From contig NZ_RZJR01000010.1 in NCBI RefSeq assembly GCF_003990975.1, positions 178,785 through 242,784 of the forward strand: a stretch of DNA of 64,000 bases. Reading direction: 5' to 3'. A program made the position numbers and the translations under genes. Shown one piece after another: positions 33,348 to 39,931 of this stretch. Position 1 is the first letter of the stretch. Each line of letters starts with the position of its first letter. Below the pieces are notes generated by a model, which worked only from the letters and a program-made list of their open reading frames with translations, ran no database searches and was not told the DNA's origin. Origin of the DNA: Cohnella sp. AR92. GTDB lineage: Bacteria; Bacillota; Bacilli; Paenibacillales; Paenibacillaceae.

Positions 33348-34268
33348 TCAAACCTCCATTTCCATTCCGTCCATTCCGATTTCGATTCCCCATTCCGCCA
33401 ATCTGCGCCGTTCCGGCGAATCCTCCGCCAGCATCGGATTCGTGTTGTTCACGTGGATGTAGACCTTGCGGCGCGCGGACATTCCCGCCAGCCGCTCCGC
33501 GCTTCCGCCCGGTCCGGCAACGGGAAGATGGCCCATATCGGACGCATCAAGCTCGGATACTCCCAGCTTGCGAAGCTCGTCGCCTTGCCAGAACGTCCCG
33601 TCCAGGAAGATGCAGTCGGCTGCCTTCAGATGCCTCTCGAGCGTTGGCGACCAGGCTTCGATTCCCGGCGCGTAGACGGCAACCCCGCCCGTTGTCCGAT
33701 CCGTGATTCGATAACCGACAACCCACGCTTCCGGCTCCCGATTCGCTCCCATGGACGCTTCCCCATAGACGTACCTAGGAGGCTTGTCGCCCAAAAAAAA
33801 CGGACATACCGATAATTTTCCCCCAAAAAGTGGAAATGATTCCTCTGGAATGGTGTCCATCCAACGAAAACTCGCGAACGGCTCGATGATTCTTCGAATG
33901 GGGAAGTCGTCTTCAAGCGCCCAAAGAACGGGAGAGGTCGCGTAAATATCCATGGACGAGTTCTGCCTTAATTGAAGCAGTCCCGTCGTATGATCCAATT
34001 CCGCATCGGTAAGCAAGACGGCTTCAATAGGGGAGCTTCTCAGATGAGGTCCCGGGTGAAGAACGACATTCTCTTCGGTCTGCAGGCAGACATCCGGACC
34101 GGCATTCAGAAGCGCCCAGCGGATACCGTCCGGGCTGACGGCAAGCGAATCGTTCCTTCGAGTCTGTACGGAAGGGTCGCCGGCTCTTAACCGCCTGCAG
34201 TTGGGGCAAGCGCAGTTCCACTGCGGGAATCCTCCTCCCGCAGCGGAGCCTAATACTCGAATGATCAT
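33348..34268 (-). CDS. pqqB: PQQ biosynthesis oxygenase PqqB
   Basis: A metallo-beta-lactamase-fold iron hydroxylase that acts on the tyrosine moiety of the Glu-Tyr intermediate. The 306-residue protein shows the family N-terminus MIIRVLGSAAGGGFPQWNC with the zinc-structural CxCxxC knot (NCACPNCRRL), LNAGPDVCLQTE, and the metal motif LTDAELDHTTGLLQLRQ, and ends with MGHLPVAGPGGS and KVYIHVNNTNPML. It is 50 bases downstream of pqqA. Confidence 0.97.
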   Translation of the reverse strand: MIIRVLGSAAGGGFPQWNCACPNCRRLRAGDPSVQTRRNDSLAVSPDGIRWALLNAGPDVCLQTEENVVLHPGPHLRSSPIEAVLLTDAELDHTTGLLQLRQNSSMDIYATSPVLWALEDDFPIRRIIEPFASFRWMDTIPEESFPLFGGKLSVCPFFLGDKPPRYVYGEASMGANREPEAWVVGYRITDRTTGGVAVYAPGIEAWSPTLERHLKAADCIFLDGTFWQGDELRKLGVSELDASDMGHLPVAGPGGSAERLAGMSARRKVYIHVNNTNPMLAEDSPERRRLAEWGIEIGMDGMEMEV

Positions 34269-34318
34269 GGCTTCTCCCCTTTATAGAAGAGATGCCGGAA
34301 TTGTCCGGCATACAAAGG

Positions 34319-34390
34319 TTATTTCCGATGAGCGTAGCCCGTCACTTCGGCGCACAAGTCGATGATCTTAAAGTCCGGCTTAACCCACAT
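34319..34390 (-). CDS. pqqA: PQQ precursor peptide PqqA (23 residues)
   Basis: A 23-codon gene that a length filter would miss. It encodes MWVKPDFKIIDLCAEVTGYAHRK in outline: the N-terminal MWxKP, then E15-V-T-G-Y19. Glu and Tyr are the precursor atoms of PQQ and keep the E-x3-Y spacing of all PqqA peptides. The ribosome-binding site GGAGGGAGG lies 7 bases before the ATG, so it should be translated strongly. It starts the pqqABCDE operon; no pqqF-type protease is seen nearby. Confidence 0.95.
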   Translation of the reverse strand: MWVKPDFKIIDLCAEVTGYAHRK

Positions 34391-34464
34391 GGTTACACCT
34401 CCCTCCGAGGATCGAAGCGGCATTCTGCTTCATTGTATGTCGGTATCGGAATGTCCAAGAAGCA
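34391..34464 (-). promoter_or_regulatory. Leader and probable promoter region of the pqq operon
   Basis: Between the terminator of the upstream gene and pqqA there are only ~75 bases. On the minus strand TACAAT is a possible -10 and TTGGAC a possible -35, but they are 15 bases apart, one or two short of ideal. The start of transcription is therefore uncertain. Confidence 0.35.
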
Positions 34465-34516
34465 CAAAAAAACGATGCACGGGCTGCGCTCGTTGTCGAA
34501 CGTCCCTTTGCATCGT
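34465..34516 (-). terminator. Terminator of the WGxxGxxG protein gene
   Basis: ACGATGCA pairs with TGCATCGT over a long loop that itself contains GTTCGACAACGAG, followed on the minus strand by TTTTTTT. It separates this gene from the pqq operon. Confidence 0.82.
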
Positions 34517-34530
34517 CCTGTTGCTCTTTC

Positions 34531-35247
34531 TTAACGGTCGCGCTGCGGATTGCGGCTTCTTACCCCGAACAGCCCGAGCAAGCCAAGCAGGCCAAGCCAT
34601 CCCCATCTGGAGCCGTTGCCCGTTGTCGTCGACGTCGTGCGGTACCGGCCGTCCGTCGTGCGGTTCGAGGTGCTGTAGTTCCTGTAATTGTTCATCCGGT
34701 TGCCGTCAGTAAACGTCGAATTGTTGTTCGTGCTGTAGTTCCGATAGCCGTCCGTGTTCGTCGTAGACGTATTCGTGCCAAAGCCCCGGTAGCCGTCCGT
34801 ATTCGTCGTGGACGTATTCGCGCTGTAGCCTCGGTAGCCGCCCATGTTCGTCCCCGTCGCATTCGTGCCGTACCCGCGGTAACCGTCCGTATTCGTCGTC
34901 GCATTCATTCCGTATCCGGTGTATCCGCTGTTGGGATACGTCGTCGTACCGTAGCTTTGGAATTGATTCGTCGTTGTCGTTCCAGGCGCATTCGGGTTCA
35001 AGAACTGGGTTCCCGTTCCTGTTCCATAGACGCTGACTTCTTTGGTTCGGGTCATGCCGTTCGGCGCAAGGCCATGCGACTTGCCTTTGACGCTGTAAGT
35101 GGAGACTCCCGCGTGCGCTTTCGTTTCCATTCCGTTGCCCAACCCGCCGTTGCCGCCATCCGCGGATCCGGTATAAGCATAAGCCGGAACCGCAAGCATC
35201 AAGGTTACCGCCGAGACCGCTAAACCGCTGACGATTTTTCTTCTCAT
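34531..35247 (-). CDS. Secreted repeat protein of the WGxxGxxG family
   Basis: A 238-residue protein with a signal peptide (cleaved near AYA, residue ~24), then an Asn/Thr/Gly/Tyr-rich repeat region. Units of ~15-17 residues such as TNTDGYRGYGTNA and TNTDGYRGFGTN are repeated about five times. It ends with WGWLGLLGLLGLFG followed by RSRNPQRDR. This three-part end (WGxxGxxG motif, hydrophobic helix, Arg-rich tail) defines the WGxxGxxG family and looks like a protein-sorting tail, though its processing is not known. The DNA repeats could expand or contract. Confidence 0.8.
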   Translation of the reverse strand: MRRKIVSGLAVSAVTLMLAVPAYAYTGSADGGNGGLGNGMETKAHAGVSTYSVKGKSHGLAPNGMTRTKEVSVYGTGTGTQFLNPNAPGTTTTNQFQSYGTTTYPNSGYTGYGMNATTNTDGYRGYGTNATGTNMGGYRGYSANTSTTNTDGYRGFGTNTSTTNTDGYRNYSTNNNSTFTDGNRMNNYRNYSTSNRTTDGRYRTTSTTTGNGSRWGWLGLLGLLGLFGVRSRNPQRDR

Positions 35248-35383
35248 GAGTTTGACCTGCCTTCGAGGAGGATTAATTTCTTTGGCTTATGGTCTCAACT
35301 TTGCGGCGATCCTATACAAGGCTTGTACTACCGGTATATCCTGTGCATATGGTTACAAATAAGAAGCGGTGAAGGAGCTCGTT

Positions 35384-35938
35384 ATGGAGACGTTGTTCGC
35401 ATGGATTCTAACCCTGTCCCTAGGCTTGGATACGTTGATCGTATCCGCTTCGATCGGTCTAAGGGATAACTGGAAGGAAAAAAAGAAAATCGCGCTCGTG
35501 TTCGCCGCGGCCGAATCCCTGATGCCGATTGCCGGCATCATTATCGGAAGCGCTTTTGGGCGATTTTTTAACGAGGCGATTTCCATTATCGGCGCGCTTT
35601 TGTTGATTGGGGTGGCGATTTATTTTCTAATCTGGGACAAAGACGACGAAGAGAGTCGGGTTCTCTCGCAGCCTCTATCCGGTTGGCCATTGGCAGTAGC
35701 GGCGATCGGCATCAGCCTGGATGAACTGGCGGTCGGTTTCTCGGCCGGGTTGCTGGAGATGCCGATCGCTCTCACGGTTCTGTTTATCGCCGTCCAATCG
35801 TTCGCGTTCGCCATGATCGGCGTCACGTTCGGGGCGAAGCTCAAGCCATTCCTTGGCGAATGGGCGGAGAAAGCATCCGGGATTATCCTAGGATTGATGG
35901 GCGTTTGGATGCTTCTCGAGAGTTTGGGCCTTGGGTGA
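35384..35938 (+). CDS. MntP/YtaF-like membrane transporter
   Basis: A 184-residue protein with about six membrane helices, of the MntP-like (LysE superfamily) manganese-efflux type. Each half carries a helix with paired acidic residues: LSLGLDTLIVSASIG in the first and ISLDELAVGFSAGLL in the second, the internal duplication typical of the family. The ATG at 35384 is chosen because AAGGAG lies 7 bases upstream; a GTG at 35369 is inside that site. Manganese as substrate is inferred from the family. Confidence 0.82.
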   Translation: METLFAWILTLSLGLDTLIVSASIGLRDNWKEKKKIALVFAAAESLMPIAGIIIGSAFGRFFNEAISIIGALLLIGVAIYFLIWDKDDEESRVLSQPLSGWPLAVAAIGISLDELAVGFSAGLLEMPIALTVLFIAVQSFAFAMIGVTFGAKLKPFLGEWAEKASGIILGLMGVWMLLESLGLG

Positions 35939-35953
35939 AAGGAAGAAGCTTGC

Positions 35954-36598
35954 CTAACTGGCCCCTTCTTTCTTGAATTGGCACTGCTCTTCAGGCAAAT
36001 GTGCGATCGCCCACAGATACAGGGACGCAACCGTTCCGTATGGCGCATAAAGCCCGGTTAACTCGTCGAATTGTTCCCTGGTCAACGAATCGAGCCCATG
36101 AAGCTTCATAACGCCTCGCCTAATGGCCACATCTCCCCAGCTGACGACGTTCGGCCGCGCAAGAGAGAAGATGAGGACCATCTCCGCCGTCCACCTTCCG
36201 ACGCCTTTTAATGCCATTAAATAAGTGACGACTTCCTCATCGCTCATCGTTTGAAGCTGATCGATCCGAAGCTCCCCCGCCACGATCTTCCGGGCGATCT
36301 CGACGATCGCCTCCGCCTTCTTCGTCGTCGTCCCGCAAGCGCGAAGCTGCTCGGGCGACGCCGCGGCCAGCGTCTCGGGCGTTAGCTCGCCGAAATGAGC
36401 GATCAGCCGTTTCCATATCGCTTCCGCGGCTTTGTTCGAGATCAACTGCGATACGATCGAATCCACCAAGGATACGAAGACGTCCGGGATGACTTCCCTC
36501 TCCACGGGACCAATCTGACGAATGGCGGCCCCCAGTGCCGGATCCGCCGCGGTCAGATGATCGATCTCTGTCTGGCCGTATTCAAATCGTTGCTTCAT
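35954..36598 (-). CDS. DNA-3-methyladenine glycosylase II (AlkA-type, HhH-GPD)
   Basis: Removes alkylated purines from DNA. The 214-residue protein has the helix-hairpin-helix LKGVGRWTAEMVLIF and the catalytic Asp in SWGDVAIRRGV, after the N-terminal helical part FVSLVDSIVSQLISNKAAEAIW. It lacks the N-terminal beta domain of E. coli AlkA, as is usual for compact bacterial forms. It is coupled to the upstream DUF309 gene by ATGA. Confidence 0.93.
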   Translation of the reverse strand: MKQRFEYGQTEIDHLTAADPALGAAIRQIGPVEREVIPDVFVSLVDSIVSQLISNKAAEAIWKRLIAHFGELTPETLAAASPEQLRACGTTTKKAEAIVEIARKIVAGELRIDQLQTMSDEEVVTYLMALKGVGRWTAEMVLIFSLARPNVVSWGDVAIRRGVMKLHGLDSLTREQFDELTGLYAPYGTVASLYLWAIAHLPEEQCQFKKEGAS

Positions 36599-37143
36599 AA
36601 CCCTTCCTCCTCCATTCGCTCCTTCTTGCTTCTCGCGGAGCGTTCTCTTTCCTCGATGACTTCGGTGCGGTCTCTCAGCAGGTGACGATCGATGATCGAT
36701 CGGCCCAGCTCTTCAACAGGCGTCCCCCACTTCCATCCTTGTGAGAAACAGCGTTCCTGGGCAAGCTTATATAAGGCCAGGCTCCGAATGGGAAGATCGA
36801 GTTCTTCGTATTCGACGCGGTCTGCATCGCTCCATCGCTCCCGCAGCGACTCGAGCATGGCCTGAAGCTTATACCCGTCCAAGCCGAGCTCATCCATCTT
36901 GGCCGGGTCGATCTCCTGAACCGCCTTTTGCAGCAGCTTATAAGCGCCTTCCCGATTGTTTCTTCTTGAGTGGTATTGCATGACGGCAATTCGAATCAGC
37001 ACGAGCCAGCTCGTCTCGTACGGGGAGCCTTTCTGATCCTTCCAATACTGTTCCATGATCTCATGGCATTCGAAGAAATCCCGGGATCCGTAATATTCCG
37101 CCAGATAGTCGACTAAAGCGTCGGGGTATTGGGACCTGATCAA
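36595..37143 (-). CDS. DUF309 family protein
   Basis: A 182-residue protein. The DUF309 core is SRDFFECHEIMEQYWKDQKGSP followed by WLVLIRIAVMQYHSRRNNREGAYKLLQKAV, with two helices and the conserved ECHE and WK pattern. The function of the family is not established. The C-terminal ~60 residues are charged and variable. It is translationally coupled to the downstream AlkA-type gene, suggesting a shared operon but not necessarily a shared role. Confidence 0.85.
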   Translation of the reverse strand: MIRSQYPDALVDYLAEYYGSRDFFECHEIMEQYWKDQKGSPYETSWLVLIRIAVMQYHSRRNNREGAYKLLQKAVQEIDPAKMDELGLDGYKLQAMLESLRERWSDADRVEYEELDLPIRSLALYKLAQERCFSQGWKWGTPVEELGRSIIDRHLLRDRTEVIEERERSARSKKERMEEEGL

Positions 37144-37310
37144 GGTTATCGTGCTCCTCCGTCGATCTGCGCCTCTTAAGGACGTTATTATCAGGATAAC
37201 CTATTGCGAAGGAATAGGCATCTTATTTTCCTGAAACCGACCGCCTGTCCGCCCGTATATAAAACCGTAGACAAATAAAACTTATCTACTATCAGGAGGA
37301 GCAATTCAAC

Positions 37311-37754
37311 ATGTGGAAAAAAGCGTTTCTTATCTTCAGCCTCTTCGCGCTGTTCGTCGCGGTGAGCGTTCCTGCCGACTCGGCGGACGCCGCGCGCAAG
37401 TCGTTCAGCTCGGGCAAGAAATCCTACAGCCAGACGCCTTCCAAGGCTAAAGAAAACGTCTCGAACAGCTCGAGCGGCACCGGCTCCAAGACGGGCAGCA
37501 CCGCCGGCTCGACGACGAATACGAATCGCGGCTTCTTCAGCGGCGGCAGCTTGATGAAAGGCTTGATGATCGGCGGCTTCGCGGGTCTGCTCTTCGGAAG
37601 CATGTTCAGCGGAATGGGCTTCATGGGAGACTTCCTGGGCCTCATTATTAACCTGATCGTTATCGTGGCTCTGATCTCGATCATTCGGGCCGTCTTCGTC
37701 TCCTTCCGCCGCAAGCGCGATCAACAGCGTCCTGACGACGCGCGCCGCTGGTAA
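37311..37754 (+). CDS. Membrane protein with signal peptide and Gly-rich helix, hypothetical
   Basis: A 147-residue protein: signal-like N-terminus (KAFLIFSLFALFVAVSVPADSADA), a Ser/Thr/Gly/Lys-rich linker, FFSGGSLMKGLMIGGFAGLLFGSMFSGMGFMGD, a second strong helix (LIINLIVIVALISIIRAVFV) and a basic tail. The Gly-rich helix pair resembles the N-terminus of Tim44-like Firmicute proteins, but the Tim44 domain is absent. Function unknown. AGGAGG lies upstream, and the DUF2653 gene follows after 5 bases. Confidence 0.78.
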   Translation: MWKKAFLIFSLFALFVAVSVPADSADAARKSFSSGKKSYSQTPSKAKENVSNSSSGTGSKTGSTAGSTTNTNRGFFSGGSLMKGLMIGGFAGLLFGSMFSGMGFMGDFLGLIINLIVIVALISIIRAVFVSFRRKRDQQRPDDARRW

Positions 37755-37759
37755 TCGCC

Positions 37760-38047
37760 ATGAAGATCACGATGGACGAGATCGTCAACTCCGTGATCCT
37801 CCATCTGTCGGAGAGACACGAGGTTCCCTTATCCGAAGTCCAGGTCGAACTGCTCTGGGACGAGGAACAAGGCTTCTCGGCCGAAGCTTGGGTGCAAGGC
37901 CGCAGCCGCTTCCTCGTGGAAGCGAACCTGAAGGAATCGATCATGAGATACGCGTTGAATGAATATCAGATTCGCGTTTATCCGTCGCAGATTACTTTGG
38001 AGTTGAACGAAGAGCTGGAAGAGATCCAGGCGAATATCGAGCAGTAA
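37760..38047 (+). CDS. DUF2653 (YxcD-like) protein
   Basis: A 95-residue acidic soluble protein. The pattern MDEIVNSVILHLSERHEVPLSEVQVELLWDEEQGFSAEAW and RSRFLVEANLKESIMRYALNEY matches DUF2653. Function unknown. It sits directly after the small membrane protein gene in the same two-gene unit, and the pairing suggests they work together. A strong terminator follows. Confidence 0.85.
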   Translation: MKITMDEIVNSVILHLSERHEVPLSEVQVELLWDEEQGFSAEAWVQGRSRFLVEANLKESIMRYALNEYQIRVYPSQITLELNEELEEIQANIEQ

Positions 38048-38058
38048 AAGCATAGAAC

Positions 38059-38105
38059 AAAATCGGCTGCCCGCTTCCATTGACGGAAGGGCAGCCGATT
38101 TTTTC
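38059..38105 (+). terminator. Terminator after the DUF2653 gene (bidirectional)
   Basis: AAAATCGGCTGCCC pairs with GGGCAGCCGATTTT, followed by TTCT on the plus strand; the A-rich 5' arm gives T residues on the minus strand. It also abuts the stop of the convergent lipoprotein gene. Confidence 0.93.
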
Positions 38106-38386
38106 TATATTCCTCTGAAGTCGCTTTCGCTTAATCCAAGGAACTTCATAAGATCCCCGATAAAGGTATTGCCCTCCGGTCTTAGTGCCCATAGGACTTC
38201 ATTGTTAAGATCGTCGATCCTTCGCTTAATCTCTCCAGACTTGGAGTTATGGAGCGGATCATGGCTTTCGACGAGCAGATACGGCGTTGTGTCGGCGGAA
38301 TCCTGCGGTGCCGTCTTTTTGATCGCTTGCCGGGCTTCGCAGGCTGATAATAGCAGAACAACGAGCAATAGAATGGAGATTCGCAT
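38105..38386 (-). CDS. Small lipoprotein, hypothetical
   Basis: A 93-residue putative lipoprotein with lipobox LLSAC (Cys16). The mature part contains SADTTPYLLVESHDPLHNSKSGEIKRRID and a C-terminal LMKFLGLSESDFRGI. It is not recognised. Its stop codon lies at the edge of the shared terminator. It follows the VanW-type gene by 24 bases and may be in one unit with it. Confidence 0.7.
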   Translation of the reverse strand: MRISILLLVVLLLSACEARQAIKKTAPQDSADTTPYLLVESHDPLHNSKSGEIKRRIDDLNNEVLWALRPEGNTFIGDLMKFLGLSESDFRGI

Positions 38387-38410
38387 AGATTCCTCCGTTC
38401 GAGATCAAGA

Positions 38411-39235
38411 TTAGACGTCATCGCCATCAAGAGAGGCTGACGCCTTCAGGAAGGGCTGGTACATCATCAAAGCATGATTTTCCGTGATCCACTCGTCGCC
38501 GACCATTTCGCCGTCTAGGTTATATTTTCTGCGATAGATCGCATTATGCCTCGTGTACCCTCCCCAAGGCTCGGACGTCATTCGATGGTCCTTCTCATAG
38601 ATTTCGTAGCGGTAGAGAGGCGCTTTCTCGGCCCTCCACTCCCCCATGAGGGAATCCGCATCCATGGACGCCATGAACTGATAGGGCACATCGGTCGGAT
38701 TATAGATTCTTAGGTCGAGGTAATTGTACGCGCAAGTAGCTCCGCTGCCGAAGGGCTGCGTTCGATTCGCGTCCGGAAACACGTCATAGCTATGGCGGTG
38801 CCTCTCTGTTACCTGTAGCGGCGTGTGCAGAGCAGTCCAGTATATCAGGTTGGAGAGTTGGCACAGGCCCCCGCCGACACCTGGTTTGAAGCCTCCATAA
38901 TAGAGCACCATCCCTTCTACGTAGCCTTTTCTTCTCGTCGGATTCCCGATGAGCTTCCAATAGGAGAACGTTTCTCCGGGATGAATGACCACCTGGTTGA
39001 TTCTGTCGATCGCCAGTCTCAGGTTCTGAATCTTGTTGTATTGCAGCCACATCTCCACGTCTTTTAATCTTCTTAGCAGGGGAGTTTGATGCTTAAAAAC
39101 GGGGTGCGGCAGGGAAACGGATAGCTCCGGTTTGGCGAAACGATAGCCCCCTAGCAGCCATTCCAGATACCTCTTATTCCTGTAATAAATAGTGCCGATC
39201 TTCACTCTAAGTTTTGACCGCATAATGGGTCTCAT
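38411..39235 (-). CDS. VanW family protein
   Basis: A 274-residue protein (from ATG 39235) with the VanW signature: VVIHPGETFSYWKLIGNPTRRKGYVEG, GFKPGVGGGLCQLSNLIYWTALH and RHRHSYDVFPDANRTQPFGSGATCAYNYLDLRIYNPT. VanW proteins occur in some vancomycin-resistance clusters but have no proven function, and there are no other van genes here. No signal peptide is seen. A run of nine G immediately upstream serves as, or replaces, the ribosome-binding site. A longer frame from 39277 would carry this run inside the coding sequence. Confidence 0.88.
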   Translation of the reverse strand: MRPIMRSKLRVKIGTIYYRNKRYLEWLLGGYRFAKPELSVSLPHPVFKHQTPLLRRLKDVEMWLQYNKIQNLRLAIDRINQVVIHPGETFSYWKLIGNPTRRKGYVEGMVLYYGGFKPGVGGGLCQLSNLIYWTALHTPLQVTERHRHSYDVFPDANRTQPFGSGATCAYNYLDLRIYNPTDVPYQFMASMDADSLMGEWRAEKAPLYRYEIYEKDHRMTSEPWGGYTRHNAIYRRKYNLDGEMVGDEWITENHALMMYQPFLKASASLDGDDV

Positions 39236-39345
39236 CGGATCCCCCCCCCGGAACAGAGTCAGGCATAAATGCGCCATCTTTTCTATTTGACGTTACAGGA
39301 GTGGAAAAAGGTGCTAATGTGGCGCGTTGATTGGGGACTATATCG

Positions 39346-39704
39346 GCATACCGCCGGTCGTGCTCCGTTGTTGAACAACGTTCAATAACTCGCGTCCGCA
39401 TACCGCCGCCAGTGCTCCGTTATTGAACAACGTTCAATAACTCGCGTCCGCATACCGCCGCCAGTGCTCCGTTATTGAACAACGTTCAATAACTCGCGTC
39501 CGCATACCGCCGCCAGTGCTCCGTTATTGAACAACGTTCAATAACTCGGGCCCGCATACCGCCGCCAGCGCTCCGTTATTGAACAACGTTCAATAACTCG
39601 CGTCCGCATATCGCCGCCAGAGCTCCGTTATTGAACAACGTTTAATAACTCAAGTCCGCATACCGTCGCTAATGCACCGTTATTGAACAACGTTCAATAA
39701 CTCC
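39346..39704. repeat. 52-bp tandem repeat array B (six full units plus partial seventh)
   Basis: Units begin at 39346, 39398, 39450, 39502, 39554, 39606 and 39658, an exact period of 52. Each contains GTTATTGAAC-aac-GTTCAATAAC, a perfect 10-bp hairpin with a 3-base loop (one mismatch in units 1 and 6). The flanks are GCATACCGCCGCCAGTGCTCC and CTCGCGTCC. Units 2-4 are almost identical, so copies were made recently. There are no unique spacers. Confidence 0.95.
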
Positions 39705-39779
39705 CCTTCACTCCGCAGTCACCGCGCCTCACGTCCTCTGCCTCTCTATCGCTCCAACCAATCGGCAGCATACGACGCC

Positions 39780-39820
39780 AAAAAGCCGCTCTCCGGTCGC
39801 GAAGGACCGGCGGAGCGGCT
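39780..39820 (-). terminator. Terminator of the AraC-type regulator gene
   Basis: On the minus strand AGCCGCTC...GACCGG pairs with CCGGTC...GAGCGGCT and is followed by TTTTT. It lies ~110 bases beyond the stop codon. Confidence 0.85.
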
Positions 39821-39931
39821 GTCGGCAGTTTTATTTTCCTATTAGCTATTAAGCCAAAATGGCCCCCCTGATCCACCCGCCTTCCTTCCTAAGCTTTGCT
39901 TATATCCCCTCTTATACCGGTGCGGTCCGGC

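Larger units (their letters stand above)
39236..39931. other. Non-coding region with array B and a terminator
   Basis: The region holds the nine-G run (39241-39249), the 52-bp array B (39346-39704) and the terminator of the AraC-type gene (39780-39820). I see no credible gene; the short frames in it run through repeats. Confidence 0.7.

Noticed and set aside
37191..37724. 177-codon minus-strand frame
   Set aside because: It runs opposite a signal-peptide protein with a good ribosome-binding site, and its Ala/Glu/Arg-rich product looks like a shadow.
38411..39235. VanW as evidence of a vancomycin-resistance cluster
   Set aside because: No vanHAX, vanRS or vanY-like genes are present nearby; VanW domain proteins are common in Firmicutes without resistance.
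39346..39704. Possible CRISPR array
   Set aside because: The 52-bp units abut each other with no unique spacers and no cas genes are nearby; it is a tandem repeat.
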